From contig CANTUZ010000025.1 in assembly GCA_947846985.1 (NCBI GenBank), positions 17,172,100 to 17,236,099 of the forward strand: a DNA stretch of 64,000 nt, written 5' to 3'. This document shows positions 46,644-58,519 of the stretch, in pieces. The notes under the pieces were generated by a model. The model did not search any database. It saw only the letters and a list, made by a program, of their open reading frames with translations, and had not been told where the DNA came from. The translations under genes and the position numbers were made by a program. This stretch comes from Fratercula arctica. Taxonomy: Eukaryota > Chordata > Aves > Charadriiformes > Alcidae. Positions within the stretch are counted from its first letter, which is position 1, and each line of letters starts with the position of its first letter.

Positions 46644-46661
46644 ATCACGTCGGGGTTACCA
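46644..46661 (-). other. provirus primer-binding site, tRNA-Trp type
   Basis: The minus strand reads TGGTAACCCCGACGTGAT, two bases after the 5' LTR end. From known PBS sequences this fits tRNA-Trp, the primer used by avian leukosis-type viruses, with one difference at the fifth base. Confidence 0.85.
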
Positions 46662-46663
46662 TT

Positions 46664-47074
46664 TGCTGGGTCCAAACCGACTCTCAGTCGTGCGGGCACA
46701 GGGAAAGACGAACGCACCAATACGATGCAAGTCAACTCCAACTTTATTCAGCTTAATCGTTACATTTATAGCATTATGCTATCTGTTCACGCGCTCTAAC
46801 TCCTACTGATTGGCTGCATGCTATTTTCACGAGCTGTCCACGCACAGGCAGCATCCTGCTGATAGGTTGAAGGTCGATTGCCACGCGCTTCTCAGTGTCT
46901 TCTAACTGGTCGTCTCTGACTGTTCACACGGAGCAGCAGCTTTGCTTTTCACATTCCTTTCCTTGCTGATATCTCCTGACGCTTGCTTAACTTTTCTCTC
47001 AAGGTGCCTCTCATGGGTACAGCTTTGATTCATCAAGGTCAAACAGATTCCCTACGCTACTCTCTATCTCCACA
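46664..47074 (-). repeat. provirus 5' LTR (411 bp)
   Basis: Same length as the left LTR, with 9 differences by eye. It carries the same CCAAT, TATA and AATAAA signals. It is followed on the plus side by the second ATCCCC (47075-47080). Confidence 0.94.
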
Positions 47075-48083
47075 ATCCCCCCTCAGTCGTCTTCTTTCCA
47101 GACTGAAGAGACCCAAATCCCTCGGCCTTTCTTCATAAGAGAGGTGTTCCAGTCCCCTAATCATCTTGGTAGTCCTTTGCTGTTACCCTCTCCAGCAGTT
47201 CCCTGTCCTTCTTGAACTGGGGAACCCAGAACTGGACACAGTACTCCAGATGCGGACTCACCAGGGCAGAGTAGAGGGGGAGGATGACCTCCCTTGACCT
47301 GCTGGCCACACTCTTCTTGATGCACCCCAGGATGTCCTCGGCCTTCTTGGCCACAAGGGCACATTGCTGGCTCATGGTCATCCTGTTGTCCACCAGGACC
47401 TCCAGGTCTCTTTCCACAGAGCTGCTCTCCAGCAGGTCAGCCCCCAACCTGTACTGGTGCATGGGGTTATTCCTCCCCAGGTGCAGCACCCTACACTTGC
47501 CCTTATTGAATTTCATAAGGTTCCTCTCCGCCCAACTCTCCAGCCTGTCTAGGTCTCGCTGTATGGTGGCACAGCCTTCTGGTGTGTCAGCCACCCCTCC
47601 CAGCTTTGTGTCATCAGCAAACTTGCTGAGGGTGCACTCTATCCCTTCATCCAGGTCATTGATGAATATATTCAATAGGACTGGACCCAGTACTGACCCC
47701 TGGGGATCACCACTTGTCACTGACCTCCAACTAGACTCTGTGCCCCTAATCACGACCCTCTGAGCTCTCTCTTTCAACCAGTTTTCAATCCACTCCACTG
47801 TCCATTCATCCAACCCACACTTCCTAAGCTTCCCTATGAGGATGCTGTGGGAGACCGTGTCGAACGCCTTGCTGAAGTCAAGGTAGACAACATCCACTGC
47901 CCTCCCCTCATCTCTCCATCCAGTCATTCCATCATAGAAGGCTAGCAGATTACTCAGACATGATTTCCCCTTGGTGAATCCATGTTGACTACTTCTGATA
48001 GCCTTTTTTTCCTCCACATGCCTTGAGATGATGCCCAGAATGAGCTGTTCCATCATCTTTCCAGGGATGGAGGTGAGGCTGAC
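47075..48083 (-). mobile_element. CR1 LINE 'B', middle element of the nest, 5' part
   Basis: Continues 41508-41852 after the provirus. It holds RT with [10 protein letters not shown] and [11 protein letters not shown], then [14 protein letters not shown], and is truncated at SLTSIPGK (48083). It joins element A in frame at the AFDTV codons. Confidence 0.93.
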
Positions 48084-48374
48084 GGTGTCAAAGGCTTTAC
48101 TAAAGTCCAGGTAGACAACATCCACAGCCTTTCCCTCATCCACTAAGCGGGTCACCTTATCATAGAAGGAGATCAGGTTTGTCAAGCAGGACCATGAGCA
48201 TTTCATGAATCCATACTGACTGGGCCTGATCGCCTGGTTGTCCTTCATGTGCCGCATGATGGCACTCAGAATCATCTGTTCCATAACCTTCCTAGGCACA
48301 GAGGTCAGACTGACAGGCCTGTAGTTCCCCAGATCCTCCTTCCGGCCCTTCTTGTGGATGGGCGTCACTCTCAT
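47157..48374 (-). pseudogene. chimeric CR1 frame spanning elements A and B (405 codons)
   Basis: The frame starts in element A pre-RT sequence ([20 protein letters not shown]), passes a first [13 protein letters not shown], then enters the 5' end of element B at SLTSIPGK. It continues through a second [13 protein letters not shown] and the B reverse transcriptase to a stop at 47157. The doubling of this RT block is a product of one CR1 inserting in frame into another, not a designed protein. The RT active site FADD is intact in the B part, but the C-terminal region is shifted out of frame. Confidence 0.85.
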
Positions 48375-48447
48375 TTGGTAACCTCCGGTCCACTGGGACC
48401 TCCCCAGTTAGCCAGGACTGCTGATAAATGATGGAAAGTGGCTTCCA
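48084..48447 (-). mobile_element. CR1 LINE 'A', outer element of the nest, 5' part
   Basis: Resumes at GGTGTCAAAGG, the codons directly before those lost at 41507. It extends through the pre-RT region and is truncated near 48447 at GATGGAAAGTGGCTTCC. Confidence 0.88.
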
Positions 48448-49974
48448 TCTAGAACAGTTCTAGAGTTGACAGAACTAACTCTTGGACCTTTCTTTGCAAC
48501 CACTGACACACACTTTTTTGAGTAAATTCTTCACTACGTATATCCCACATCCAGATAAGGTACTGTTCTGGAACAAAGGACAAGGTCACAGATTATAGTT
48601 AGCTTCAAGAACTCCCTATTCTTGATCTGTGGCTGTTTCAACTGCAAGGAGACACCAGGCATCATTCTGCTCCATACCAAGATGCTATGATTATCCAATT
48701 AGTAGCATGCAGATGCCATGGGGAATTGCTTCTCCAAAGCTGACATTCTGAACAATTAGCACCAATCCACCAGCTTAAAGCAGGAGAAAGCTAGCATTAA
48801 GCAGAGATCTCAGTCTTATTTTGAGACTGCAGGAGCAGATCCATACTCTTGCTTAAGTCTGCAACTCCCTGGGAAATGGAAAGCCCATGGTTTGCCAGCT
48901 AACCTTATTTCACTCCTTACAGCATGCAAACATTAAGGCAAAAGTAAAAATAAATTAATATGACCACAATGTAGAATTTAAGAAAACATTTACTATGTTT
49001 AGAAAATGGGAATATGAAATGTAATCCATCCTTGGGCTTACTTGTGTATCTGGTTTGGCTTGAAGGTGCTCTGTTCTTTTCACGTAGCAGTGTACCAAAT
49101 CAAGCTAACTCTCAAGACATTTCAGGCAGCTCTCCAGATTTGGGATTCATGTCCTTAAGCAACACCTTCAGAATTACTTTCCTCAGAATGAATGCAAAGC
49201 TTATTTGCCTGTTTTCTCCATTAGGTTCTCTATTCCTGTCACCTCCCCCCGAGCTCCATGAAGTTCATATGTTTGATATTTACCAAGATATCAATTTTTA
49301 ACACTTCTCCAGAGGACAGGTGATAGCTATAGCCTATCTTTTCCTTAGCAAATATTTTTGGGAAATGCTTATATCCCTTGATATAGTCAGTGTAGAATAA
49401 TTACTAAAATGATCAAAAATACAGCATTGTTCACACATTAAGGAAAGGTATAAAATCAAAAAGCTTCTAGGGTAGAATACAGCCGCAGCTGGTATGCAAA
49501 GAATCCACTACATCTGCAATTCCCTGTACAATATTGCTTGCAAAGCAACACGGGGGACAGAGTGGAATGGAGAGTCCACGGTCACTCCCTGTGATAATAC
49601 AGCAGATATGGGAACGAGATGGTCCTGTGGAACTGATAAGCTGCATACTTACTACCCTAAGCCAATGGTCTGTCAAATTTTGATGAAATGCTGTCCTTTG
49701 TGCGAACTTTGCTCATTATAATGTCATTATAATACCAAAACACACCTCCATCCCAAAGGCTACCTGCCTCCAAGGTACGACCACTCCTCCTTGAGTCTGC
49801 GCCCTGAATTTTTCGTGAACTATACCTTTAAATGTGAAGCGAATTTTACACCACTCATAATAAAGGTATTTATGACTAAAGTCACACAAACTCCACCTTG
49901 AAGGAAAAAAATAGTATAAAAATAGCCCAAGAAAGGGGGAATATCAGGGAAGACACCATCGTGAACAAGTCAAG
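48448..49974. other. large intron, unique sequence
   Basis: About 1.5 kb with no recognised repeat or exon. ORFs of 69-95 codons on both strands are without domains. Confidence 0.5.
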
Positions 49975-51112
49975 GAGGACTTTGACACTGTTCCCCATAG
50001 AATTTTCATGGAAAAAATGGCTGCTCATGTCCTGGATGAGCATACGATCTGCTGGATCAAGCACTGGCTGGATGGACAGTCCCAAAGAGTGGTGGTCAAT
50101 GGAGTTAAATCCAGCTGGCGGCCGGTCACAAGTGGTGTTCCTCGGGGCTTGGTGTTGGGACCATTTCTGTTTAACGTCTTTATTGATGATCTTGATAAGG
50201 GCATAGAGTGTATCATCAGTAAGTTTGCAGATGACACCAAGTTAAGCGGGAGTGTTGATCTGCATGAGGACAGGGAGGCTCTACAGAGAGACTTGGATAG
50301 ATTGGATCGATGGGCCAACGCTAACGGAATGAGCTTCAACAAGGCCAAGTGCCAGGTCCTGCACTTGGGCCACAACAACCCCATGCATCGCTACAGGCTT
50401 GGGGAAGTGTGACTGGAGAGCTGCCTGGCAGAAAAGGACCTGGGGATTCTAATTGACAAGCGGCTGAACATGAGCCAGCAGTGTGCCCAGGTGGCCAAGA
50501 AAGCCAATGGCATCCTGGCTTGTATTAGAAATAGTGTGACCAGCAGAAGGAGGGAGGTGATTGTCCCCTTGTACTCAGCACTGGTGAGGCCACACCTTGA
50601 GTATTGTGTCCAATTTTGGGCACCTCAATATGAGAGAGATATCGAGGTGCTGGAGTGAGTGCAGAGGGCAACGAAGCTGGTGAAGGGCCTGGAGAATAAA
50701 TCTTATGAGGAGCGATTGAAGGAGCTGGGACTGTTTAGTTTGAGGAAGAGGAGGCTGAGGGGAGACCTCATCACTCTCTACAACTACTTGAAAGGACATT
50801 GTAGAGAGGTTGGTGCTGGTCTCTTCTCACAGGTAATTAGCGATAGAACAAGAGGGAATGGGTTAAAGCTGCAACAGGGTAGGTTTAGACTGGACATTAG
50901 GAAAAAATTCTTCACAGAAAGAGTGGTCAGACACTGGAATAGACTGCCCAGGGAGGTGGTGGAGTCACCATCCCTGAATGCGTTTAAGAGTCATTTAGAT
51001 GTGGTGTTAAGGGATATGGTGTAGGGGAGAACTTTGTAGAGTGGGGTTGATGGTTGGACTCGATGATCCCAAGGGTCTTTTCCAACCTAAATGATTCTAT
51101 GATTCTATGACT
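49975..51112 (+). mobile_element. CR1 LINE, 5'-truncated
   Basis: Plus-strand CR1 starting in RT ([11 protein letters not shown]) and ending [29 protein letters not shown] is intact. Stops at 50410 and 50656 split the frame into 50008-50412, 50470-50658 and 50659-51024. It is the same subfamily as element A and 62645-63700. Confidence 0.92.
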
Positions 51113-52017
51113 CTACCACAGACTGCCTTTGACTTCTGGGACCAGTCGACGGACTGAGCCTTTCTTCCCCCCCATAGGGACGCCTTTGGGTAAGACTTAG
51201 ATTATACCGAGTGCTTCCTTGAGAAACTTAGAATCTCTCTAGAGAATCTCTATCCTACATTTATAGCCAGGCTGTATCATTTATAACTTTGTCGCGCGTT
51301 TTGTATAATTAACAATACTTTCATTTGCACGTGCTTTGCAGACAGTGTATTTATCACCGGCAATCCTAAGAACCTATATATCTGTTGTTTAAATAAACTG
51401 CACTGTTTAAGTAGCTAGTCGTTTCGGTTCCTCATTGAACGCGACCAAAGACTCGAGAGTGGCCGTGCTAGTTCATGAGCACGACTAGACTGAAGGTGCA
51501 GTCCACTATTAGTGTATCTGGAATCGTAACAGTTTAATATATTAGACGCGACTGGATTGATAGTGCTGAATTGGGCATCACTCAGAATTTAAACCCAGCC
51601 GCACCTAGCCTCCCACCTCGGTGAGGAGTGTTAGAACGCAAGGGGGTTTATTTTCTGCCAAAAATACTTTGCCCCTTAACGCAACAGTCAGAAAGAAGTA
51701 TCAGCTGTCCAGACGACAAAGAATTTCTTTATAAAGGCATATCTTAAATGCTGGATTTATACTTTTCTACAAAACATATTTCCCTCCATGGTGTATAAAA
51801 TAATCTCTGCAGATTGACAGGAAGGGGCTTAAATTGGACCCTTTATAATATATAGACAAAAAATCACACATTAAATAAACATACAAAAGGAGAGCAATGA
51901 ATGTGGCTGTTTATTAGTTCTTGACAGAGAGCAGACATAAGAGTTAAAAAATTTTCTTTTAAATTTGACTTCCTAGGAAGAAAGGACATCTTCATGGAAT
52001 GAATAAATACAAAGAAA
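51113..52017. other. intron segment, perhaps an unrecognised LTR
   Basis: Around 51120-51640 there are LTR-like hints: AATAAA at 51392, then a U5-like GTTTCGGTTCCTCATTGAACG stretch. I could not find matching ends or a second copy, so I leave it open. The rest is AT-rich. Confidence 0.35.
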
Positions 52018-52113
52018 TATAGAATCATAGAATCTTCATGGTTGGAAAGGACCTTTGAGATCATCGAATCCAACCATACACACACAAAAAAAAGCCCCCT
52101 ACAATCTCTGCCA

Positions 52114-52884
52114 CTAGAGCATGCCCCAAAGTGCCAAATCTACACGTTTCTTAAATACCTCTAGGGATGGTGACTCAACCACCTCCCTGGGCAGGCTCTT
52201 CCAGTGCCTGACCACTCTTTCAGTAAAGTAATTCTTCCTAATATCTAATCTAAACCTCCCCTGCTGCAACCTCAGACCATTTCCTCTGGTCCTGTCATTA
52301 TTCACTTGGGAGAAGAGGCCAACACCCACCTCTCTATAACCTCCTTTCAGGTAGTTGTAGAGGGCAATGAGGTCTCCCCTCAGCCTCCTCTTCTCCAAAC
52401 TAAACATGCCCAGTTCCCTCAGCCTCTCCTCATATGGCTTGGTCTCCAGACCCCTCACCAACTTGGTAGCTCTCCTCTGGACATGCTCCAGCACTTCAAT
52501 GTCCCTCTTGTACAGAGGGGCCCAGAACCGAACACAGTACTCGAGGTGAGGCCTCACCAGTGCCGAGTACAGAGGCATGATCACTTCCCTACTCCTGCTG
52601 GCCATGCTATTCCTGATACAAGCCAGAATGCTGTTGGCCTTCTTGGCCACCTGGGCACACTGCTGGCTCATGTTAAGCTGGCTGTCCACCAGCACCCCCA
52701 GGTCCTTTTCTGCCAGGCAGCTTTCTAGCCACTCTTCCCCAAGCCTGTAGCGTTGCTTGGGGTTGTTGTGACCGAAATGCAGGACCCGGCACTTGGCCTT
52801 ATTAAACCTCATACAATTGGCCTTGGCCCATTGATCCAGCCTGTCCAGGTGCCTTCCTACCCTCAAGCAGATCAACACTCCCAC
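52114..52884 (-). pseudogene. CR1 ORF2, C-terminal part
   Basis: A 256-codon frame from just after the RT active site to the natural stop. It includes [20 protein letters not shown], the [20 protein letters not shown] block, and the usual [14 protein letters not shown] end. It lies in a different phase from 52802-53848, with the frame change near 52850. Confidence 0.85.
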
Positions 52885-53848
52885 CTAGTTGGGTGTCGTC
52901 TGCAAACTTACTGAGGGTGCACTCAATCCCCTCATCCAGATCATTGCTAAAGATATTAAACAAAACTGGCCCCAAAACTGAGCCCTGAGGGACACCACTG
53001 GTGACCGGCTGCCAAGAGGATTTCACCCCATTAATCACAACTCCCTGGGCACGGCCATCCAGCCAGTTTTTAACCCAGCAAAGAGTACACTTGTCTATGC
53101 CATGATTGGCCAGCTTCTCCAGGAGAATGCTGCGGGGGACGGTGTCAAAGGCCTTACCAAAGTCCAGATAGACAACGTCCACAGCCTTCCCCACATCCAG
53201 AAGGTGGGTCACATGGTCATAGAAAGAGATCAGGTTGGTTAAGCAGGACCTCCCTTTCCTAAACCCATGCTGGCTGGCCCTGATCCCTTGGCTGCCCTGC
53301 ACTTGCCGTGAGAGCTCACTCAAGATGATCCTCTCCATGATCTTTCCTGGTACCGAGGTCAGGCTGACAGGCCTGTAGTTCCCCGGATCCTCCTTCCGAC
53401 CCTTCTTGTAGATGGGCGTCACATTAGCCACCCTCCAGTCATCTGGTACCTCCCCTGTTGACCAGGATTGTTGATAAATGATGGAGAGAGGCTTGGTGAG
53501 CTCTCCCGCCAGCTCCCTGAGGACTCTTGGGTGAATCCCATCTGGCCCCCTAGACTTATGTGCATCTAGGTGCAGAAGCAGATCATTGACTACTTCCTCC
53601 TGGGTTATGGGTGGGTTGTTCTGCTCTCCATCCTTATCTTCCAGCTCAGGAGGCTGAACCCCCTGGGGATAGCTGGTCTGACTATTGAAGACGGAGGCAA
53701 AGAAGGCATTAAGTATCTCAGCCTTCTCCTCGTCCTCGGTTGCAACTTTCCCCCCTGCATCCAGTAAGGGATGGAGATTCTCCCTGGCTCTCTTTTTGTT
53801 GATGTATTTATAAAACCTTTTTTTGTTGTCCTTTATGTTAGTGGCCAA
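52802..53848 (-). pseudogene. CR1 ORF2, reverse transcriptase part
   Basis: A 348-codon frame that follows the endonuclease frame in the same phase after one stop. It has [79 protein letters not shown] and [11 protein letters not shown]. The FADD catalytic motif is present. It runs out of frame after LLEGRKAP near 52850, probably through a small deletion. Confidence 0.88.
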
Positions 53849-53866
53849 GTTGAGCTCCAGCTGGCC

Positions 53867-54901
53867 TTATGCCTTCCTAATTTTCTCTCTGTATAACCTA
53901 GTGAGATCTCTGTACTCCTCCTGAGTTGCCTGTCCCTTCTTCCAAAGGTGGTAAACCCTCCTTTTATTCCCAAGTCCCATCAGAAGTTCCTTATTCATCC
54001 GGACTGGCCATTTTCCCCGCCCTTGATTCTTGTGACACTTGGGGACAGCCTGCTCCTGGGCCTTTAAGATTTCCTTCTTGAAGAGCGTACAGCCTTCCTG
54101 GACCCCTTTGCCCTTCAGGACTCTCTCCCAAGGGACTCTCTCAACCCGTGTTCTGAACAGGCCAAAGTCCATCCTCTGGAAGTCCAAGGTGGAGGTTTTG
54201 CTAAACCCCCTCCTTACATCACTACGAATTGAAAGCTTGACCATTTCATGATCACTAAACCCAAGACGGCCTCCAACCACCACATCTCCCACTAGTCCTT
54301 CTCTGTTTGTGAACAGTAGGTCTAGCAAGGCACCTCCCCTGGTAGGCTCACCTACCAGTTGTGTCAGGAAGTTATCTTCCATGCACTCGAGGAACCTCCT
54401 AGCCTGCCTGCTCTCTGCTGTGTTATATTTCCAGCAGATACCCGGCAGGTTGAAGTCCCCAACCAGAACAAGGGCTGGTGATTGCGAGACTTCGGCCAGC
54501 CGCTTCCAGAATACTTCATCTGTCTCCTCATCCTGGTTGGGTGGTCTATAGCATACTCCCAGCACAAGGTCTCCCTTATTTGCCTTCCCCTTCATCCTTA
54601 CCCATAAACACTCAACTTTATCATCCCTGGAATCTAGCTCTATATAATCAAAACATTCCCTAATGTACAGAGCCACACCCCCGCCTCTCCTTCCTTGCCT
54701 ATCCCTTCTGAAGAGCTTATAGCCATTCATCGCAGCATTCCAGTCATGACAGTCATCCCACCACGTTTCCATGATGGTGACTACGTCATAGTTGTTCTGC
54801 TGCACAATGGCTTCCAGCTCATCCCATTTGTTGCCCATGCTACGTGCATTCGTGTAGATGTACTTGAGCTGGGCTACCGATTTCACGCCCATATATTTCA
54901 T
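53867..54901 (-). pseudogene. CR1 ORF2, endonuclease part (344 open codons)
   Basis: Apurinic-type endonuclease of CR1, which nicks the target DNA. All key blocks are visible: TNARSMGNK (Asn 18), METWWDD (Glu 45), the VCYRPPNQD loop, LVLVGDFNLPGICW with the Asp/Asn pair, LLDLLFTNREG, and GFSDHEMV with the final Asp-His. The frame ends at a TAA (53869-53867), just before [10 protein letters not shown] in the same phase. With this single change the frame would join the RT part. It is the best preserved endonuclease in the window. Confidence 0.9.
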
Positions 54902-54937
54902 ATATGTGACAATTCTTTCTCCTACAGAGTCACCTAG

Positions 54938-57900
54938 TGCGATGACTTTTCAGAGACTAGTAACACAATCTCTTTTTCAACACTTGCATATACCACCTCT
55001 GTAGCTGTCACTGGCCTTGATGCAAATGAGACTGACAAAACATCAGTTCCATAATAGTGCAATAAGATTGATCCTAACCATCCTTTAGACACATCTTTTC
55101 AGATCTTTCAGTGAATCAAAGCGTTAAAGCATCTTGTTTGATGTCAAAACCTTTGAATTCTTTTTTTCACAGGCACTCATGTTCAGGAAGTGACTTTGTA
55201 GAAGGGATGTCTTAAGAGTTAGATAAGCACTTGCTGACATAATTCAGTGAGCTTTACAACATTTAAGTCCTCTTCCTATCTTCAAGTTTTGATACATTCA
55301 GTATTCCCTGACTATTTGATTCAACAGAAGAAATTCCTTCAGAAATTCCCTCTGAAGCTAGTCTTCCTCCCATGTATAGTATTTCCAATGTAGCTTTGTT
55401 CAGTTAAAAATTACTATAGCTTGTAATGTTAAATACTCTGTTCAGTCTTTTCTAATATTCACTGCATCATCAAGACATATGTCCATACCTGCTACACTTT
55501 CCATTGTCTCATTCATTGCATGCAATATACTTCAAGCCAAACAGATCAAAAGGTAGTACTTCCAAATGATGGAATGAAACTGCAAAGCTTAAAGCCATCT
55601 ATCCAGGAAAATCCATCTATATCCTGTTAATGCATTAAATTTGCTGAATAATTTGACTCCTGACATCTCAAACAACATTCTCCTTTCCATAAGCCAGAAA
55701 AAGTGTTCCTTTTTCTGTTTTTATTCGTCTGAAGAGTCTACATATGGTCATAGTCTCCATTCTTTTTTTCTCTGCAATTATTAAATAGAGACCTCAATTT
55801 GTAGATTTTTTTTTTTCTTCAAATGATACCATCTGCTGCCTTAGTTCACAATTCACTAGCCTCTTTCTCAAGACTTCTGAAACATTCTGTGTAGCCCTGA
55901 CCACAGATCTGTGTCATCTCCAAGCCATATCTTGTCTCTTAATGGAAGATATTTAATCTTCATATTGTGTTACTAAAACATTCCAAAAGGAATATAGGTT
56001 GTCTTTCTGAATTTCCATGATATTAACTCTCTTGATGCTTACCTCAGCTTTCAAGACCCAGAACAGGTTTTCACCTTCTGCATATCAACACCTCTTTTAC
56101 CATTTATATTTAACTGATACATTATTGGAGAACATTTCAACAGCATTAAAATTGCTCCTCTGTTAAAGCATTTCAGAGGCACTCTTTATTCTTCCACATT
56201 TCTGTGCTCTTTACAGTTTCCTATTTCACTTTCTGTTATCATATTTATTTCCATTCCATTCTCTGTCCTGTATAGTCCATTTCTGCTCATTTTAATTGGC
56301 CAATCTTTTTAATTGATAGCTTCTTCCACTAGTATTCCTAAAAACAGCACTTCACCTTCACTTGAGGAATCCCATTCTTCAATACATACAAGCAGTTTCT
56401 TGCTTGCATTGCATATTTTAGCATAATGATGTGTTTATCATACTTTCTGCACATTTGTCACTAACAGAGCATTTCTGACTCATGCTGACTGACATATTGC
56501 TGTCACTGTTTCCATAGCTTTTCATATTCCTCTACTCAGTCAATTTAATTTCTGGGAAATTCTCCCTTGCAGTGGCACACACAGTAAAATGTTCTGTGTC
56601 TTTCATCCAGGTTTTTATTTGTATTTCTGTTTGTTTTGCTGCTTGGTATATACATATTACCTTTTCTACAGCAGGATCAAATTGACTTTGTTGTTATACT
56701 TCATGAAAATGAACTCTTTTGTAAGTGTTTCCATTTTGACATCATGTTAAGTCTTTGACCATCTTCTCTATTGGTTTCCCTTCAAATTTTATTTTCATCC
56801 TGCATGTACCTCTTTCATAAGGTATTATTTGGTACAATGGTCTTCAAACTTTTTCACTATTTCTGCAAAAGCTGCCTTCTCCTTACCCACCACAATTTTC
56901 ATGACGTTCTTCATTTACCTTTACAGTTTTTGTCTCTGCCGCTGCTTAAGAGCAGACTAATATTTTTCTCATCCTCCAGCCTATTTATCTTTATGGTTTT
57001 CCTAATTATGCAACACTGTTGCACACACCTTCCAGCATTACCTCAACCCTCAGGATGAGTAGTTTTCACCTGCAATTACATCAGATCGAGCTGCCAGTTC
57101 AATGATAACTACAGCTCTTTAGAGTTGTCATCTCCTAAACCTTTCACTTTAGATACCAATTACTTCAAGATAAACTTTCATTAAAAATCATAACAAGATG
57201 CAAAGTGCTGTACAGCAGGCAAAAACTGCACATACAAGCATACTGAAGAGGAGGGAATGACTGCCCTGTCTCCATGCAGACATGAATGCCATGGAGAGTT
57301 GCAAGAAATGTTCGGGCAGGGAAGATCAAAACGATCTTTCTTCCACCCCCTCCCACCTCCAGGACAAGTGGTAACTATTTCTGTAGCTGTGCCACCTAGG
57401 TCCATGTCCTCCAAAAAGTATGGGCTTTGGGTAACAAGACAGCTACTGCACACACAGTCCAGAATCTGCAGTGATGTCTAGCGCTGAAAAAAAACCAAAA
57501 GTTCTATCCAGCACTAATTTTCCCTCTTTGGTATCTTTATGCCACATATGGATTTGTGCCAATTCAAAATGTTTGTAAAACTATTTGAACCTAACGTGAA
57601 AAGTTCAAACTTTTGTGTACACATATAAATACATGAGGCATATACAGTATTCAAAATATACTTACATTGCTACTACTCTAAACTTGAAAATACTTTGGCA
57701 TATGCTTGAGTACACTGCATAGTTAGACACATCATAGAAGTTAACAGAACTACTCCTAGTAGGAGAGTTTAATATATGTGTTTACAAGCCAAGGATCACT
57801 GCATGCATATTGTATTCCAAAAGTAATTTTAAAAAAATTACGGAGAGACAAGACTTGAGGGGGAAGTAAGAAATGAAAAAGCAACAGATTATTCACCTCT

Positions 57901-58059
57901 CTATCCAGAAAAGGTATTTTAGCTTCCTTAAACAGACCCATATTCACCGAATAGGTTCAGCTGGAAAAAAAAAAAAGATAAAAAAATAAATAGAAAAAGA
58001 CATGTCTATGTATGTCTATGTGAGGTAGAAGACCACAGATTTGGAGGAAATACTAGAAA
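54938..58059. other. large T-rich intron segment
   Basis: About 3.1 kb, pyrimidine-rich on plus around 55700-57050. No repeat family, exon or RNA gene was seen. ORFs up to 95 codons have no domain. Confidence 0.5.
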
Positions 58060-58170
58060 TAATGTTCAACTATTATCCAGGAATACCAGGTTCAATTCTT
58101 CCCTCTTCCTGAGGGACTGTAATCCCAGTCTCCCAGAAGATACCATACCATAAAGCAATCAGAGAGGGCA
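58060..58170 (+). repeat. possible ancient SINE relic (MIR-like)
   Basis: ACCAGGTTCAATTCTTCCCTC resembles a decayed tRNA B-box region, followed by a GGGACTGTAATCCCAGTCTCCC block in the order known from old amniote SINEs. Weak, by eye. Confidence 0.35.
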
Positions 58171-58394
58171 GTCTCAGCCTTACCTGTTCATGCTGTTATA
58201 ATTTTTGTCATAATTGAACATTCAGTGGAGCAGGAACACGATTCAGCTGTCTCACTACACAACTAAGTACCACAGTCACTTAGCTAAACAGACAGTTCTG
58301 CTCTCTGACCCAAAAGCATATTTAAGTATTCCACATTAATTTAGTCAACTCTGACAGGAAGAATAAAGACAAATCCACATCTGTATACTATATA

Positions 58395-58475
58395 GGATGG
58401 TAGTTAAGATGCTGACATGCAAGATCTTGATTCAAACCCATGCTCTGAATCAAGCAGAGCAAACCTGCACAATAC
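58395..58475 (+). repeat. possible ancient SINE relic (MIR-like)
   Basis: GATGGTAGTTAAGATGCTGAC then GATCTTGATTCAAACCCATG resemble decayed A- and B-box spacing of a tRNA-derived SINE. It lies close to the relic at 58060 and runs up to a CR1. Confidence 0.35.
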
Positions 58476-58519
58476 TCTGCTGAAATGGTTTGTTTTGGAT
58501 CACACAAACAGCTTACTCC

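Larger units (their letters stand above)
41853..47074 (-). mobile_element. endogenous retrovirus, defective and internally rearranged
   Basis: A 5.2-kb provirus on the minus strand with two 411-bp LTRs, a 6-bp target duplication, a primer-binding site and a polypurine tract. Reading in its own direction, the order is 5' LTR, PBS, gag, a foreign GC-rich piece, an env transmembrane-subunit fragment, an LTR-like piece, pol fragments, PPT and 3' LTR. Normal retroviruses place pol before env. The two LTRs differ at 9 of 411 positions by my count, so it is not very recent. Protease and most of RT, RNase H and env surface subunit are missing, and every remaining gene is broken. It cannot replicate by itself. 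It sits in sense with NTRK2. Confidence 0.93.
52018..54937 (-). mobile_element. long CR1 LINE with nearly complete ORF2
   Basis: Minus-strand CR1 of about 2.9 kb with its tail at the left (ATAGAATCATAGAATCTTCA). It covers the whole of ORF2 and is truncated just upstream of it. The 3' motif GGTTGGAAAGGACCTTTGAGA marks another subfamily than 3482 or 30093. ORF2 is broken only by one stop and one frame change. Confidence 0.93.

Noticed and set aside
51120..51640. Additional LTR
   Set aside because: Some U5-like order and AATAAA, but no ends, duplication or second copy could be shown.
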